Source: an uncultured Prevotellaceae bacterium
Lineage (GTDB): Bacteria > Bacteroidota > Bacteroidia > Bacteroidales > Muribaculaceae
Assembly: GCA_900318645.1 (NCBI GenBank)
Contig: ONLH01000028.1
Span: 97,724 to 161,723, forward strand
DNA length: 64,000 bases
Direction: 5' to 3'
The translations under genes and the position numbers were made by a program. Positions 45,896-53,418 of the stretch are shown piece after piece (position 1 is the first letter of the stretch; each line of letters begins with the position of its first letter). The notes under the pieces are model-generated. The model did not search any database and was not told where the DNA came from. It saw only the letters and a list, made by a program, of their open reading frames with translations.

Positions 45896-47209
45896 TTACA
45901 CTTCCAGAACGCCGCGCTTGAGGTAGCCGCGGTACAGGATGGTCTGGATCAGTCCGCGCAGGGCGAGAAAACTGAGGTAGGCAATCCATAGCCGGTTGTT
46001 GCCCCAAGCCTCAGGTGTTATCCAGTAGATGATAAAGAACATAGACCAGGCGATGCCTGCGCTGATGAGCATACCCATCGAGCGCGTCAGGCTGATGAAC
46101 ACGCCGTCCCACACAAAGGCCGCCATGCCTGCCGCAGGTATCAATGCACACCACACGCGGTAGTCCATGGCGGCTTCTATGACGCTCAGTTGGTCAGTCA
46201 GTAGCCAAAAGGCTACGCGCGGGAAGGAGTAAATCAGCGTGAATACGGCAGCGACCGCTGTTCCCCAGAGGAACAGCAGCCTGATGCAACGCCTCATGCG
46301 CTCCATGTCGCCCATGCCGTAGTACTTGCCCACGACGGCTTCACCGGCAAAGGCGATGCCGTCCATGAAGTGACTGTAGAGGGTAAATAGTTGTAGAATC
46401 AGGGCATTGACAGCAAGGATGAGGTCACCGCTACGGGCTCCGATGGAAACGAATGCCAGGCTGACGGTCATCAGCAGGAAACTGCGGATGAAGATGTCGC
46501 GGCTCACCCTGAAGTAGCGCCCTGCGCCCTTGAAGCGCCACACGCGGCGCCAGTCTAGCACACCGTTGAGTTTCGGGAACTTGTGCTGCACCGTCAAGGC
46601 GGCATAGAGCAGTCCCAACCATTCACCCGCCAGCGTGCCCACGGCGATACCCACAAAACCCATTTTCAAAAGATAGACACAGATGAGGCTGGCACCGATA
46701 TTGAAGACGTTGGTCATAATGGAAATCCACATTGCGCTTTGTGAATCCTGCATGCCCAGTAGCCACCCCTTGAACGCCATCATCACCAGCACGGGTGGCA
46801 CACCCCAGATACAGATGGTGAAATAGGTGATGGCCAGCGAGGTCACTTCGGGCGATGGGCCGATAATCCAAAGCAACAACAGCCTGATGGGCCATTGCAG
46901 CACGATGATGATGGCCGAGATAAGCAGTGCCAATGCCGTGGATTCACCCAGTAGCTTGGCACTCTCCTGGAAGTCGCCGCTGCCATAGGTCTGTGCCGTC
47001 ATGCCCGATGTGCTCATGCGCAGGAACCCGAAGTTCCAGTACACCAGATTGAACATCATCGCGCCCACGGCCACAGCACCGATAAACACCTTGTCGCCAA
47101 GGTGTCCGGCGATGGCGGTATCCACCAGTCCCAGCAGCGGCACCGTGATGTTGGCCACAATCGCCGGCAACGCAATCTTCAATATCTCCCGATTCATGCC
47201 CTCCTTCAT
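45896..47209 (-). CDS. MATE-family efflux transporter
   Basis: 437 residues from ATG 47209 (alternative 47197). About twelve hydrophobic helices, with the MATE start pattern ILKIALPAIVANITVPLLGLVDTAIAGHLG and the internal repeat (GRYFRVSRDIFIRSFLLMTV). Multidrug and toxic-compound exporters use proton or sodium gradients in the inner membrane; this one resembles the DinF/eukaryote-like branch. Substrate unknown. An inverted repeat lies just upstream. Confidence 0.9.
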   Translation of the reverse strand: MKEGMNREILKIALPAIVANITVPLLGLVDTAIAGHLGDKVFIGAVAVGAMMFNLVYWNFGFLRMSTSGMTAQTYGSGDFQESAKLLGESTALALLISAIIIVLQWPIRLLLLWIIGPSPEVTSLAITYFTICIWGVPPVLVMMAFKGWLLGMQDSQSAMWISIMTNVFNIGASLICVYLLKMGFVGIAVGTLAGEWLGLLYAALTVQHKFPKLNGVLDWRRVWRFKGAGRYFRVSRDIFIRSFLLMTVSLAFVSIGARSGDLILAVNALILQLFTLYSHFMDGIAFAGEAVVGKYYGMGDMERMRRCIRLLFLWGTAVAAVFTLIYSFPRVAFWLLTDQLSVIEAAMDYRVWCALIPAAGMAAFVWDGVFISLTRSMGMLISAGIAWSMFFIIYWITPEAWGNNRLWIAYLSFLALRGLIQTILYRGYLKRGVLEV

Positions 47210-47224
47210 GCCTGTATCATAAAT

Positions 47225-47297
47225 GGAAAACAATAAGTACAACAAATACAAATTATTGGATATCAATAGCTTGTACTTATTGTATTTATTGTTTTCC
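47225..47297. repeat. Inverted repeat built on a dispersed intergenic repeat
   Basis: GGAAAACAATAAGTACAA (47225 onwards) faces TTGTACTTATTGTATTTATTGTTTTCC (47271-47297); outer arms GGAAAACAATA/TATTGTTTTCC pair perfectly. The left arm repeats almost exactly at 1606-1632. It may serve as terminator for deoC on the minus strand. Confidence 0.7.
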
Positions 47298-47326
47298 TTT
47301 GTATTTCAGTTAGCTTTTTTCTTGTT

Positions 47327-48274
47327 TTAGAAAGGCTTGTTGTCGCTGCCAGTGAAGGACTGGAACAGCGAGTTGGCCAGGCTAGAGGCACCGATACGGA
47401 AGTACTGGTTGTTCAGCCATTTCTCGCCCAGGACTTCCTTGACGATGGTGTAGTACTTCACGGCGTCCTCGGTCGTGCGGATGCCACCAGATGCCTTGAA
47501 ACCGATCATGCGGCCATGCTGCACGAAGTATTCCTTAATGCATTGGCACATCACATAGGCGGCCTCGAGTGAAGCGCCTGGGTAAATCTTGCCTGTTGAG
47601 GTCTTGATGAAGTCGCAGCCTGAGTACATTGACAGGATGCTGGCACGGCGGATGGCCTCGGCAGTTTTCAGATATCCAGTCTCGAGGATGACCTTCAGGG
47701 GACGGTCGCCCACCACGTGCTTGATTTCGGCGATTTCGTCACACAGCTCCTCATAGGCCTCGTCCTTGAAATAGCCAATGTTCAACACGATGTCTACCTC
47801 GTCGGCACCGTCGGCAATAGCCAGGGCGGTCTCGGCAATCTTGGTTTCGATATGGGCTTGGCTGGAGGGGAAGCAGGCGCTGCAGACTGCTACGTCAACA
47901 CCGCTTACCTCAAGCGTGCCGCGTACGACAGAGGCAAAGTTGCTATAGACGCAGATGGCGGCCACGTTCTTGTACTGGGGATAGTTGGTCTCGAAATCGT
48001 TGACCTTCTGTACAAACTGGGCCACGCTACGCTCGCTGTCCTCGGTGGCGAGGGTAGTCAGGTCCACACAGTTCAGCAGGAACTCCTGCACTTCTTGGGT
48101 ATTGTTCTCGGCGGCGTGTTTGTCGATAATCTCCTGCACAGCAGCTGTCACTGCAGCATCATCAGTAGTGACGTTACTCTGGTTGATGGCAGTCATGTAC
48201 TTGTCCATCGGCTTGTGGTCATGATCGTGATGCTCGCATCCGCATCCGCAATGTTCGTGTTCGTGATTGCTCAT
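47327..48274 (-). CDS. deoC: Deoxyribose-phosphate aldolase with His/Cys-rich leader
   Basis: Cleaves 2-deoxyribose 5-phosphate to glyceraldehyde 3-phosphate and acetaldehyde in deoxynucleoside breakdown. 315 residues. Catalytic barrel with VDLTTL, LKVILETGYLK, DFIKTSTGK (Schiff-base Lys) and GFKASGGIRT (second Lys). The first 20 residues are unusual: HEHEHCGCGCEHHDHDHK, a stretch of His and Cys that looks like a metal-binding tail and is not part of the aldolase fold. MazG-like gene ends 13 bp upstream on the same strand, so the two form an operon. Confidence 0.93.
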   Translation of the reverse strand: MSNHEHEHCGCGCEHHDHDHKPMDKYMTAINQSNVTTDDAAVTAAVQEIIDKHAAENNTQEVQEFLLNCVDLTTLATEDSERSVAQFVQKVNDFETNYPQYKNVAAICVYSNFASVVRGTLEVSGVDVAVCSACFPSSQAHIETKIAETALAIADGADEVDIVLNIGYFKDEAYEELCDEIAEIKHVVGDRPLKVILETGYLKTAEAIRRASILSMYSGCDFIKTSTGKIYPGASLEAAYVMCQCIKEYFVQHGRMIGFKASGGIRTTEDAVKYYTIVKEVLGEKWLNNQYFRIGASSLANSLFQSFTGSDNKPF

Positions 48275-48287
48275 AATAGTCTCATAT

Positions 48288-48617
48288 TTATTGGTTAGTA
48301 AGTTTTTTATTATCTAGGTGTCGATGACTGTCACGGCTCGTCTTTTTGGCGAAGTTTCGTTCCAGCGCAGCATCAAGGTCAATGCCCGTCTGGTTGGCCA
48401 GGCACATCACCACCCACAGCACGTCGGCCAATTCGTCGGCCAGGTCCAGGTCATCGCCTGGTTTGCTCGACTGGTCGCCGTAGCGGCGTGCGATGACACG
48501 CGCCACTTCGCCCACTTCCTCGGTAAGCACTGCCATATTGGTCAGTTCGCTGAAGTAGCGCACTCCGTATTGCTTGATCCAAGCGTCAACACGCTCTTGA
48601 GCCTCTTGTATCGTCAT
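48288..48617 (-). CDS. MazG-like nucleotide pyrophosphohydrolase
   Basis: 109 residues, all-alpha NTP pyrophosphohydrolase. Metal-binding pattern LTEEVGEVARVIARRYGD and LADELADVLWVVMCLANQ. Expected to hydrolyse (d)NTPs to monophosphate and pyrophosphate, a house-cleaning role. It leads an operon with deoC. The -7 box at 48626-48633 is so close that the mRNA may be leaderless. Confidence 0.87.
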   Translation of the reverse strand: MTIQEAQERVDAWIKQYGVRYFSELTNMAVLTEEVGEVARVIARRYGDQSSKPGDDLDLADELADVLWVVMCLANQTGIDLDAALERNFAKKTSRDSHRHLDNKKLTNQ

Positions 48618-48625
48618 AGTGATGG

Positions 48626-48633
48626 CAAAGATA
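48626..48633 (-). promoter_or_regulatory. -7 promoter box for the mazG-like/deoC operon
   Basis: Minus-strand TATCTTTG only 8 bp upstream of the ATG at 48617. Confidence 0.5.
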
Positions 48634-48856
48634 ATACTTTTTAGTGAATAGTGAATACTTGACAGAGAATAGTTGGACTGCCTGAGTGTGCTATTGATAC
48701 TTTTGGGTGGTCTTGCAGCGATAACACTGCTAAATCATCAGTTTTGTTGTTGTTTAAATTTTTCTTTCCTTTATTGAAAATAATAGGGAAAAAGCTTTGT
48801 CATATCTGTATTTTTGGCTTATTTTGCATTTTTTTTTATTATTAACCAAAACCTTC

Positions 48857-50170
48857 ATGAAAAATTTATTGTATTTATTAGGCTTTGACAAAGCAAAACA
48901 CAGCGTGAGGACTGAACTTATGGCAGGCCTCACGACGTTTTTAACGATGAGCTACATCCTTGCTGTCAACCCCCTTATCTTGGGTGATGCCGGCATGGAT
49001 AAAGGCGCTGTATTCTCAGCAACGGTGGTAGCTGCGGCCATTGCGACTTTGGTGATGGCCTTCTATGCAAGGCTTCCATTTGCCCTGGCATCGGGCATGG
49101 GATTGAATGCCTTTTTTGCCTACACGCTAGTAATCGTTATGGGTTTCACATGGCAGCAGGCTCTGGCTGCCGTTTTTATTGAGGGTATTGTATTCATTTT
49201 GCTAACGGCCTTCCGAGTCCGTGAAGCCATCGTGAATGCCATTCCCCTCAACCTGCGTTATGCTATCTCGGTCGGTATCGGCTTGTTCATTGCCTTTATT
49301 GGATTGAAGAATGGAGGTATTATCATAACAAGTGACGCCACAGTGACAACTCTTGCTCCCTGGACCGCAACATCACTCCTTGCAATTGGGGGTGTAGTCC
49401 TGGGTTGTGTGTTGATGGCGCTGAAGGTGCGTGGTGCTTTGTTTTACACCATTATTGTGATGACATTGATCGGCATACCCATCGGAGTGACAAAGATACC
49501 CGAAGGGTTCTCGCTGCTCAGTCTGCCGGCTTCATTAGAGCCCGTTGCCTTCCAATTAGATTTCTCTCGTTTTTTGAGTTTTGACATTGAGTATTATATC
49601 ATTGTGTTCACGCTGGTGTTCATGGATCTCTTTGACACCCTGGGAACACTCATCGGTACATCAACGAGTGCCGGAATGGTCGATAAGAACGGTCGCATCC
49701 GTGGACTGAACCGTGCACTCATGGCCGATGCCGTGGGTACGACGCTGGGTGCCCTCGCTGGTACATCTACAGTGACCACTTATGTGGAAAGCACCACTGG
49801 CATCGCCTCGGGTGGCCGCACTGGTCTCACCTCGTTCACGGTGGCTATACTGTTTCTCGTGGCATTGTTCTTCTCACCCTTCTTCCTGATGATTCCTGCT
49901 GCCGCCACAACGAGTGCGTTGGTACTGGTGGGCGTGCTGATGATCCGCACCATAACCAAGGTCGATCTCACTGACATTACCGAGGCATTCCCCTGCTTCG
50001 TCACCATCCTCATGATGCCCTTCACGGCAAGCATTGCCGAAGGAATCGTGCTGGGTATGCTCAGTTACGTGTTGGTGAAGCTCTTGAGCGGACGTCATCG
50101 CGAAGTGTCGATTGCCATGTATATCCTGGCTGTGTTCTTTGTGCTCAAGTATGTAGCACCGTTATTGTAA
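48857..50170 (+). CDS. NCS2-family purine permease (guanine/hypoxanthine type)
   Basis: 437 residues from MKNLLYLLGF (ATG 48857). About twelve hydrophobic segments, with the AzgA/PbuG pattern ELMAGLTTFLTMSYILAVNP, GMGLNAFFAYTLV, GLFIAFIGLKNGG and FMDLFDTLGTLIGTS. Proton-coupled uptake of purine bases at the inner membrane. Followed 51 bp later by an outer-membrane Tsx-like gene, which suggests a shared route for nucleosides or bases. I looked for a purine riboswitch upstream and saw none. Confidence 0.92.
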   Translation: MKNLLYLLGFDKAKHSVRTELMAGLTTFLTMSYILAVNPLILGDAGMDKGAVFSATVVAAAIATLVMAFYARLPFALASGMGLNAFFAYTLVIVMGFTWQQALAAVFIEGIVFILLTAFRVREAIVNAIPLNLRYAISVGIGLFIAFIGLKNGGIIITSDATVTTLAPWTATSLLAIGGVVLGCVLMALKVRGALFYTIIVMTLIGIPIGVTKIPEGFSLLSLPASLEPVAFQLDFSRFLSFDIEYYIIVFTLVFMDLFDTLGTLIGTSTSAGMVDKNGRIRGLNRALMADAVGTTLGALAGTSTVTTYVESTTGIASGGRTGLTSFTVAILFLVALFFSPFFLMIPAAATTSALVLVGVLMIRTITKVDLTDITEAFPCFVTILMMPFTASIAEGIVLGMLSYVLVKLLSGRHREVSIAMYILAVFFVLKYVAPLL

Positions 50171-50221
50171 ATCACTCCCTTAAACCAATAAATGTCATTT
50201 ATTATCAACCAAATCAACACA

Positions 50222-50926
50222 ATGAAAAAGCAGATTCTCTTTGCCATGCTGATGCTTATGGGCATGGCTGTGCAAGCACAGAATGTGCAGCTGCACTACG
50301 ACTTTGGCCGCAACATCTATTCCAACGAAGAGGCTGGGCGCCAAAAGGTTACCATGACTCTTGAACAGTTCAAGGCCGACAAGTGGGGCTCGTGGTTCTA
50401 CTTTGTTGACGTTGACTTTAGCCGCAAGTTCACTGAAAGTGCCTACACCGAGATTTCTCGCGAAATCAACCTCAGCAAGAAGGTTCCTATTGCCGCTCAC
50501 GTGGAGTATAACGGCGGACTGAACCGTTTCGGTAGTTTCCAGCAGGCAGCACTGGTGGGCGCTGCATGGAATGGCCATTCTGCAGACTTTTCCAAGACCT
50601 ACTCTGTGCAACTCATGTACAAGCGCTACTTCAAGAGCTATGAGACGACGCGTGCTTACCATAGTTTCCAGGTGACTGGCGTTTGGGGACTGAACTTTGC
50701 TAAGGGTAAAGGCACGTTTTCGGGATTTATTGATTTATGGCGTGGCGAGAAGGCTAATGGCCATGGCCAGCTTGTGGTACTGACTGAACCGCAGCTGTGG
50801 TATAACGTGACATCACATCTGAGCTTTGGTTCTGAGATTGAGGTGAGCAACTGTTTTATCTTTAATACATACAACGACAAGACCTTCTTTGTCAATCCGA
50901 CCTTGGCTGCCAAATGGAATTTCTAA
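50222..50926 (+). CDS. DUF5020 (Tsx-like) outer-membrane protein
   Basis: 234 residues from MKKQILFAML (ATG 50222). Signal peptide ends at VQAQ near residue 19. The rest is alternating beta-strand sequence (LHYDFGRN, WFYFVDVDFSRKF, AYTEISREI, GSEIEVSNCFIF) ending in AAKWNF, a C-terminal Phe as in outer-membrane barrels. The pattern fits DUF5020, related to the nucleoside channel Tsx. Position after a purine permease agrees with nucleoside passage, but this is inference. Confidence 0.78.
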   Translation: MKKQILFAMLMLMGMAVQAQNVQLHYDFGRNIYSNEEAGRQKVTMTLEQFKADKWGSWFYFVDVDFSRKFTESAYTEISREINLSKKVPIAAHVEYNGGLNRFGSFQQAALVGAAWNGHSADFSKTYSVQLMYKRYFKSYETTRAYHSFQVTGVWGLNFAKGKGTFSGFIDLWRGEKANGHGQLVVLTEPQLWYNVTSHLSFGSEIEVSNCFIFNTYNDKTFFVNPTLAAKWNF

Positions 50927-50960
50927 ATCGTTGAACAGCAAGATAAAAACACCATTAACT

Positions 50961-51008
50961 GAATTGAGCTCCAAAAGTCGTTTTGTCCCGACTTTTGGGG
51001 CTCAATTC
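50961..51008. other. Long hairpin, 20-bp stem
   Basis: GAATTGAGCTCCAAAAGTCG pairs with 50989-51008 with one mismatch; 8-nt loop. No T run follows on the plus strand, so it is a poor classical terminator there, though it stands right after the DUF5020 gene. Confidence 0.75.
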
Positions 51009-51178
51009 ATCGTGACAATGCCACTTAATCATTATCGGTCAAAATCATACGATTCATCATTAATCAATGATGGTTTAAGAGTAAAAATGGTGTAAAATTG
51101 CACTTTTTTGTTATTTTTCTTTGCAGTTTCACTGAAAATGAGTAATATTGCTACCTGAAACCATAACCTCTCACTACA

Positions 51179-51553
51179 ATGATGGATAAGAAGTATAATC
51201 CCAAAGCTATTGCCAAGACCATTGATGTCGAGGAGCTCTATGACCTTGACGTGACCATTGCCCGTTTTATTCTGCCGCGTTTGATGGTGTTCAAGAAGCA
51301 TTGTGAGCGCACACCGCGCCTGAATATGACTCCCGAGGAGTGGAACAAGGTGCTGGACAAGATGATTTACGCCTTTGAGCGCATCGCTTGTCAGACCGAG
51401 GAAGATACGCCTGAATACAAGGCTTACATTAAAGCCATCTGGAACAACGAGGAAGACCTCGTTGACCTCAAGCGTGCTGCCAAAGCTTCTCTCAAGCCCA
51501 TTACCGAAGGCCTCTCGCTCTACCACAAGTATTACCGCAGCCTGTGGTGGTAA
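51179..51553 (+). CDS. Hypothetical small protein
   Basis: 124 residues from MMDKKYNPKA. Soluble, helical, with aromatic end KYYRSLWW. No motif I recognise. Clean codon structure, its own upstream gap and composition like that of neighbours argue for a real gene. Confidence 0.65.
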   Translation: MMDKKYNPKAIAKTIDVEELYDLDVTIARFILPRLMVFKKHCERTPRLNMTPEEWNKVLDKMIYAFERIACQTEEDTPEYKAYIKAIWNNEEDLVDLKRAAKASLKPITEGLSLYHKYYRSLWW

Positions 51554-51641
51554 TGTGTAAGTTAGGAGTGAAAAGGCTACAGATGTCAATAAACAATTTA
51601 TTGGCTTGATGTCCGTTATTATTGTAAACTTAATGAGTAAG

Positions 51642-52358
51642 ATGATGAAGCGGACGATTTTGATACTGTTGACGATATTGACTTTGTCTCCTGCAATCTC
51701 GAGGGCGCAGGAGAATATTCCGTCGTGGGGTTTCGGCTTTCACGTTGGCGTAGGCGGCATGATGCCTACGGCCTCACTCGCTGATGACCTCAAGGGCTGC
51801 GCCATGTTTATCAGCGGCTTAGATTTGGGTTATAATCGCCTGCGGCTCAAGCTTGATGCTTCCTATGCCCAGCCCTCGTTCAAGAACGAGAACCCTTATG
51901 CCGTCTATGATGAGCAGGGACGCAACAAGCAACTCAACGCCACAGCCAATCCCACCTTGTTGGGCTTTTCAGCACAGCTTGGCTACACCGTGTGGCAGCA
52001 GGGTAGGGTATCGGTGACACCAATGGTGGGCTTCACGGCGAGCTGGCTGTCGTGGGACATCAACCACATCAAGTACGAGAAGGACGATGAGGGCATTGAG
52101 CGCCCGTCGATCGAGGATGTGACTGGCGCCCATGAGAACAGCTTCGGCTGGACGGCAAGCGTGGATGTGGACGTTAAGTTGCACGGAACGCTTGTGGATT
52201 TCCCCGCTGGCCCTGACGGCCAGGCCCATTACACCTCATCGCTGCGCATATCCCCCTTCGTGACCTATGCCAAGCTCAGCAACCTCAATCCTTCGGTCAA
52301 GGGCTGCTGCGTGGGCCTCACAGTGTCCTATGCTGGCTTCCTTCGTGTCCTTAAGTAA
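51642..52358 (+). CDS. Predicted outer-membrane beta-barrel protein
   Basis: About 238 residues from ATG 51642 (51645 equal). Signal peptide MKRTILILLTILTLSPAISRAQ. Then glycine- and aromatic-rich alternating strands (WGFGFHVGVGGMMPTAS, LRLKLDASYAQPSF, GFSAQLGYTVWQQGRVSVTP, CVGLTVSYAGFLRV) typical of a small porin-like barrel of the OMP_b-brl kind. Role unknown. The frame continues upstream to a TTG at 51606, but the signal peptide fixes the start. Confidence 0.7.
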   Translation: MMKRTILILLTILTLSPAISRAQENIPSWGFGFHVGVGGMMPTASLADDLKGCAMFISGLDLGYNRLRLKLDASYAQPSFKNENPYAVYDEQGRNKQLNATANPTLLGFSAQLGYTVWQQGRVSVTPMVGFTASWLSWDINHIKYEKDDEGIERPSIEDVTGAHENSFGWTASVDVDVKLHGTLVDFPAGPDGQAHYTSSLRISPFVTYAKLSNLNPSVKGCCVGLTVSYAGFLRVLK

Positions 52359-52399
52359 CGTGTGAAGTCGAATATCTAAAGACTATTTAACACCTATTT

Positions 52400-52432
52400 T
52401 TTGTTAGGATTCATTTCTTTGTTCTACTTTTG
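52400..52432 (+). promoter_or_regulatory. Promoter of the DUF4294 gene
   Basis: TTTG at 52400-52403, 21 nt, TACTTTTG at 52425-52432; ATG at 52443. Confidence 0.65.
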
Positions 52433-52442
52433 CCGCCAAGAA

Positions 52443-53099
52443 ATGAAACGATTATTCCTCATATTGGCTATTGCCGTGACTTTCACGGCTTTGACGGGCG
52501 CCAAGGCGCACGCCGCCCCCGCTGTGGATGATCCGCTCGATAATATCGAGCTGCCCTCGGTGCTGCAGAAGACCTTTGCAGGCTACTACCATTTCATTGA
52601 GCCTGCGACAGGCGACACGCTGGCGATGATTGTCTTCAATCCCATCATCATCTATCCGCGTGAGAAATTCCGCAACAAGGCCGAGGAGAAATACTATTGG
52701 AAGACTGTGCGCGACGTCAAGAAGACGTTGCCCTATGCCAAACTCATCAGCTCCACGTTGCTGGAGACCTATGAGTATATTGATACTTACCAGAACGAGA
52801 AGCAGAAACAGGCTTATCTCAAGCGCTTTGAGAAGGAGCTGTTCAAGCAATACAAGCCTCAGATGAACAAGATGACCAAGAACCAGGGCAAATTGCTCAT
52901 CAAGCTCATCAACCGCGAGACCAACCAGACGAGTTATAGCATCCTGAAAGCCTTTTTGGGCACTTTCAGGGCCGGTTTCTGGCAAACGTTCAGCAAGTTC
53001 TTCGGCGCCAGTCTCAAGTCAGGTTACCATCCCAACAAGGACAAGCGGGACGCCATGATTGAGCGCATCTGCGTCCGCGTGGAGCAAGGCGCATTATAG
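52443..53099 (+). CDS. DUF4294-family secreted protein
   Basis: 218 residues from MKRLFLILAI (ATG 52443). Signal peptide to about residue 24. Body has YYWKTVRDVKKTLPYAKLIS, a Lys-rich helix region and FGASLKSGYHPNKDKRDAMIE at the end, the pattern I associate with DUF4294 in Bacteroidota. Function unknown; periplasmic or envelope associated. Stands alone behind a good promoter. Confidence 0.8.
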   Translation: MKRLFLILAIAVTFTALTGAKAHAAPAVDDPLDNIELPSVLQKTFAGYYHFIEPATGDTLAMIVFNPIIIYPREKFRNKAEEKYYWKTVRDVKKTLPYAKLISSTLLETYEYIDTYQNEKQKQAYLKRFEKELFKQYKPQMNKMTKNQGKLLIKLINRETNQTSYSILKAFLGTFRAGFWQTFSKFFGASLKSGYHPNKDKRDAMIERICVRVEQGAL

Positions 53100-53418
53100 C
53101 CGCTGAACATATCACCATCAATAAACGACTGCTCAACGAGTTAGCCCTCTGAGACATGTGGAGACGCAAAATTTTGCGTCTCAAGGGTATCTTTTTGGTA
53201 ATGCCTAACGGTTGGAGGCTGTGACATCATTCGCCTCAAATGTATAATCGGCCTAGCGCGATTCAATTTGCAATGAATGAAATATAACACAGTCTCTACA
53301 AAGCGGATGAAATGAACATCAACTCTTTTTATAACTCACATTCTCAATAAATTAAGGCGTGCCCATCGGTGGACACGCCTTAATTGTTATAGTGTAGGGA
53401 ACTAATTGTTCTGTAGGC
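53100..53418. other. Intergenic region with palindrome and terminator
   Basis: About 320 bp without a gene. Holds a perfect 22-bp palindrome (GAGACGCAAAA and its complement, 53160-53181) and the hairpin at 53350-53385. No coding frame of note. Confidence 0.6.
53350..53385. terminator. Bidirectional terminator between convergent genes
   Basis: AATTAAGGCGTG pairs with CACGCCTTAATT (12 bp, 12-nt loop). Located 34 bp beyond the stop of the giant secreted protein gene. Confidence 0.65.

Noticed and set aside
48634-48856. Purine riboswitch before the NCS2 permease gene
   Set aside because: I could not find the conserved aptamer core or three-helix layout.
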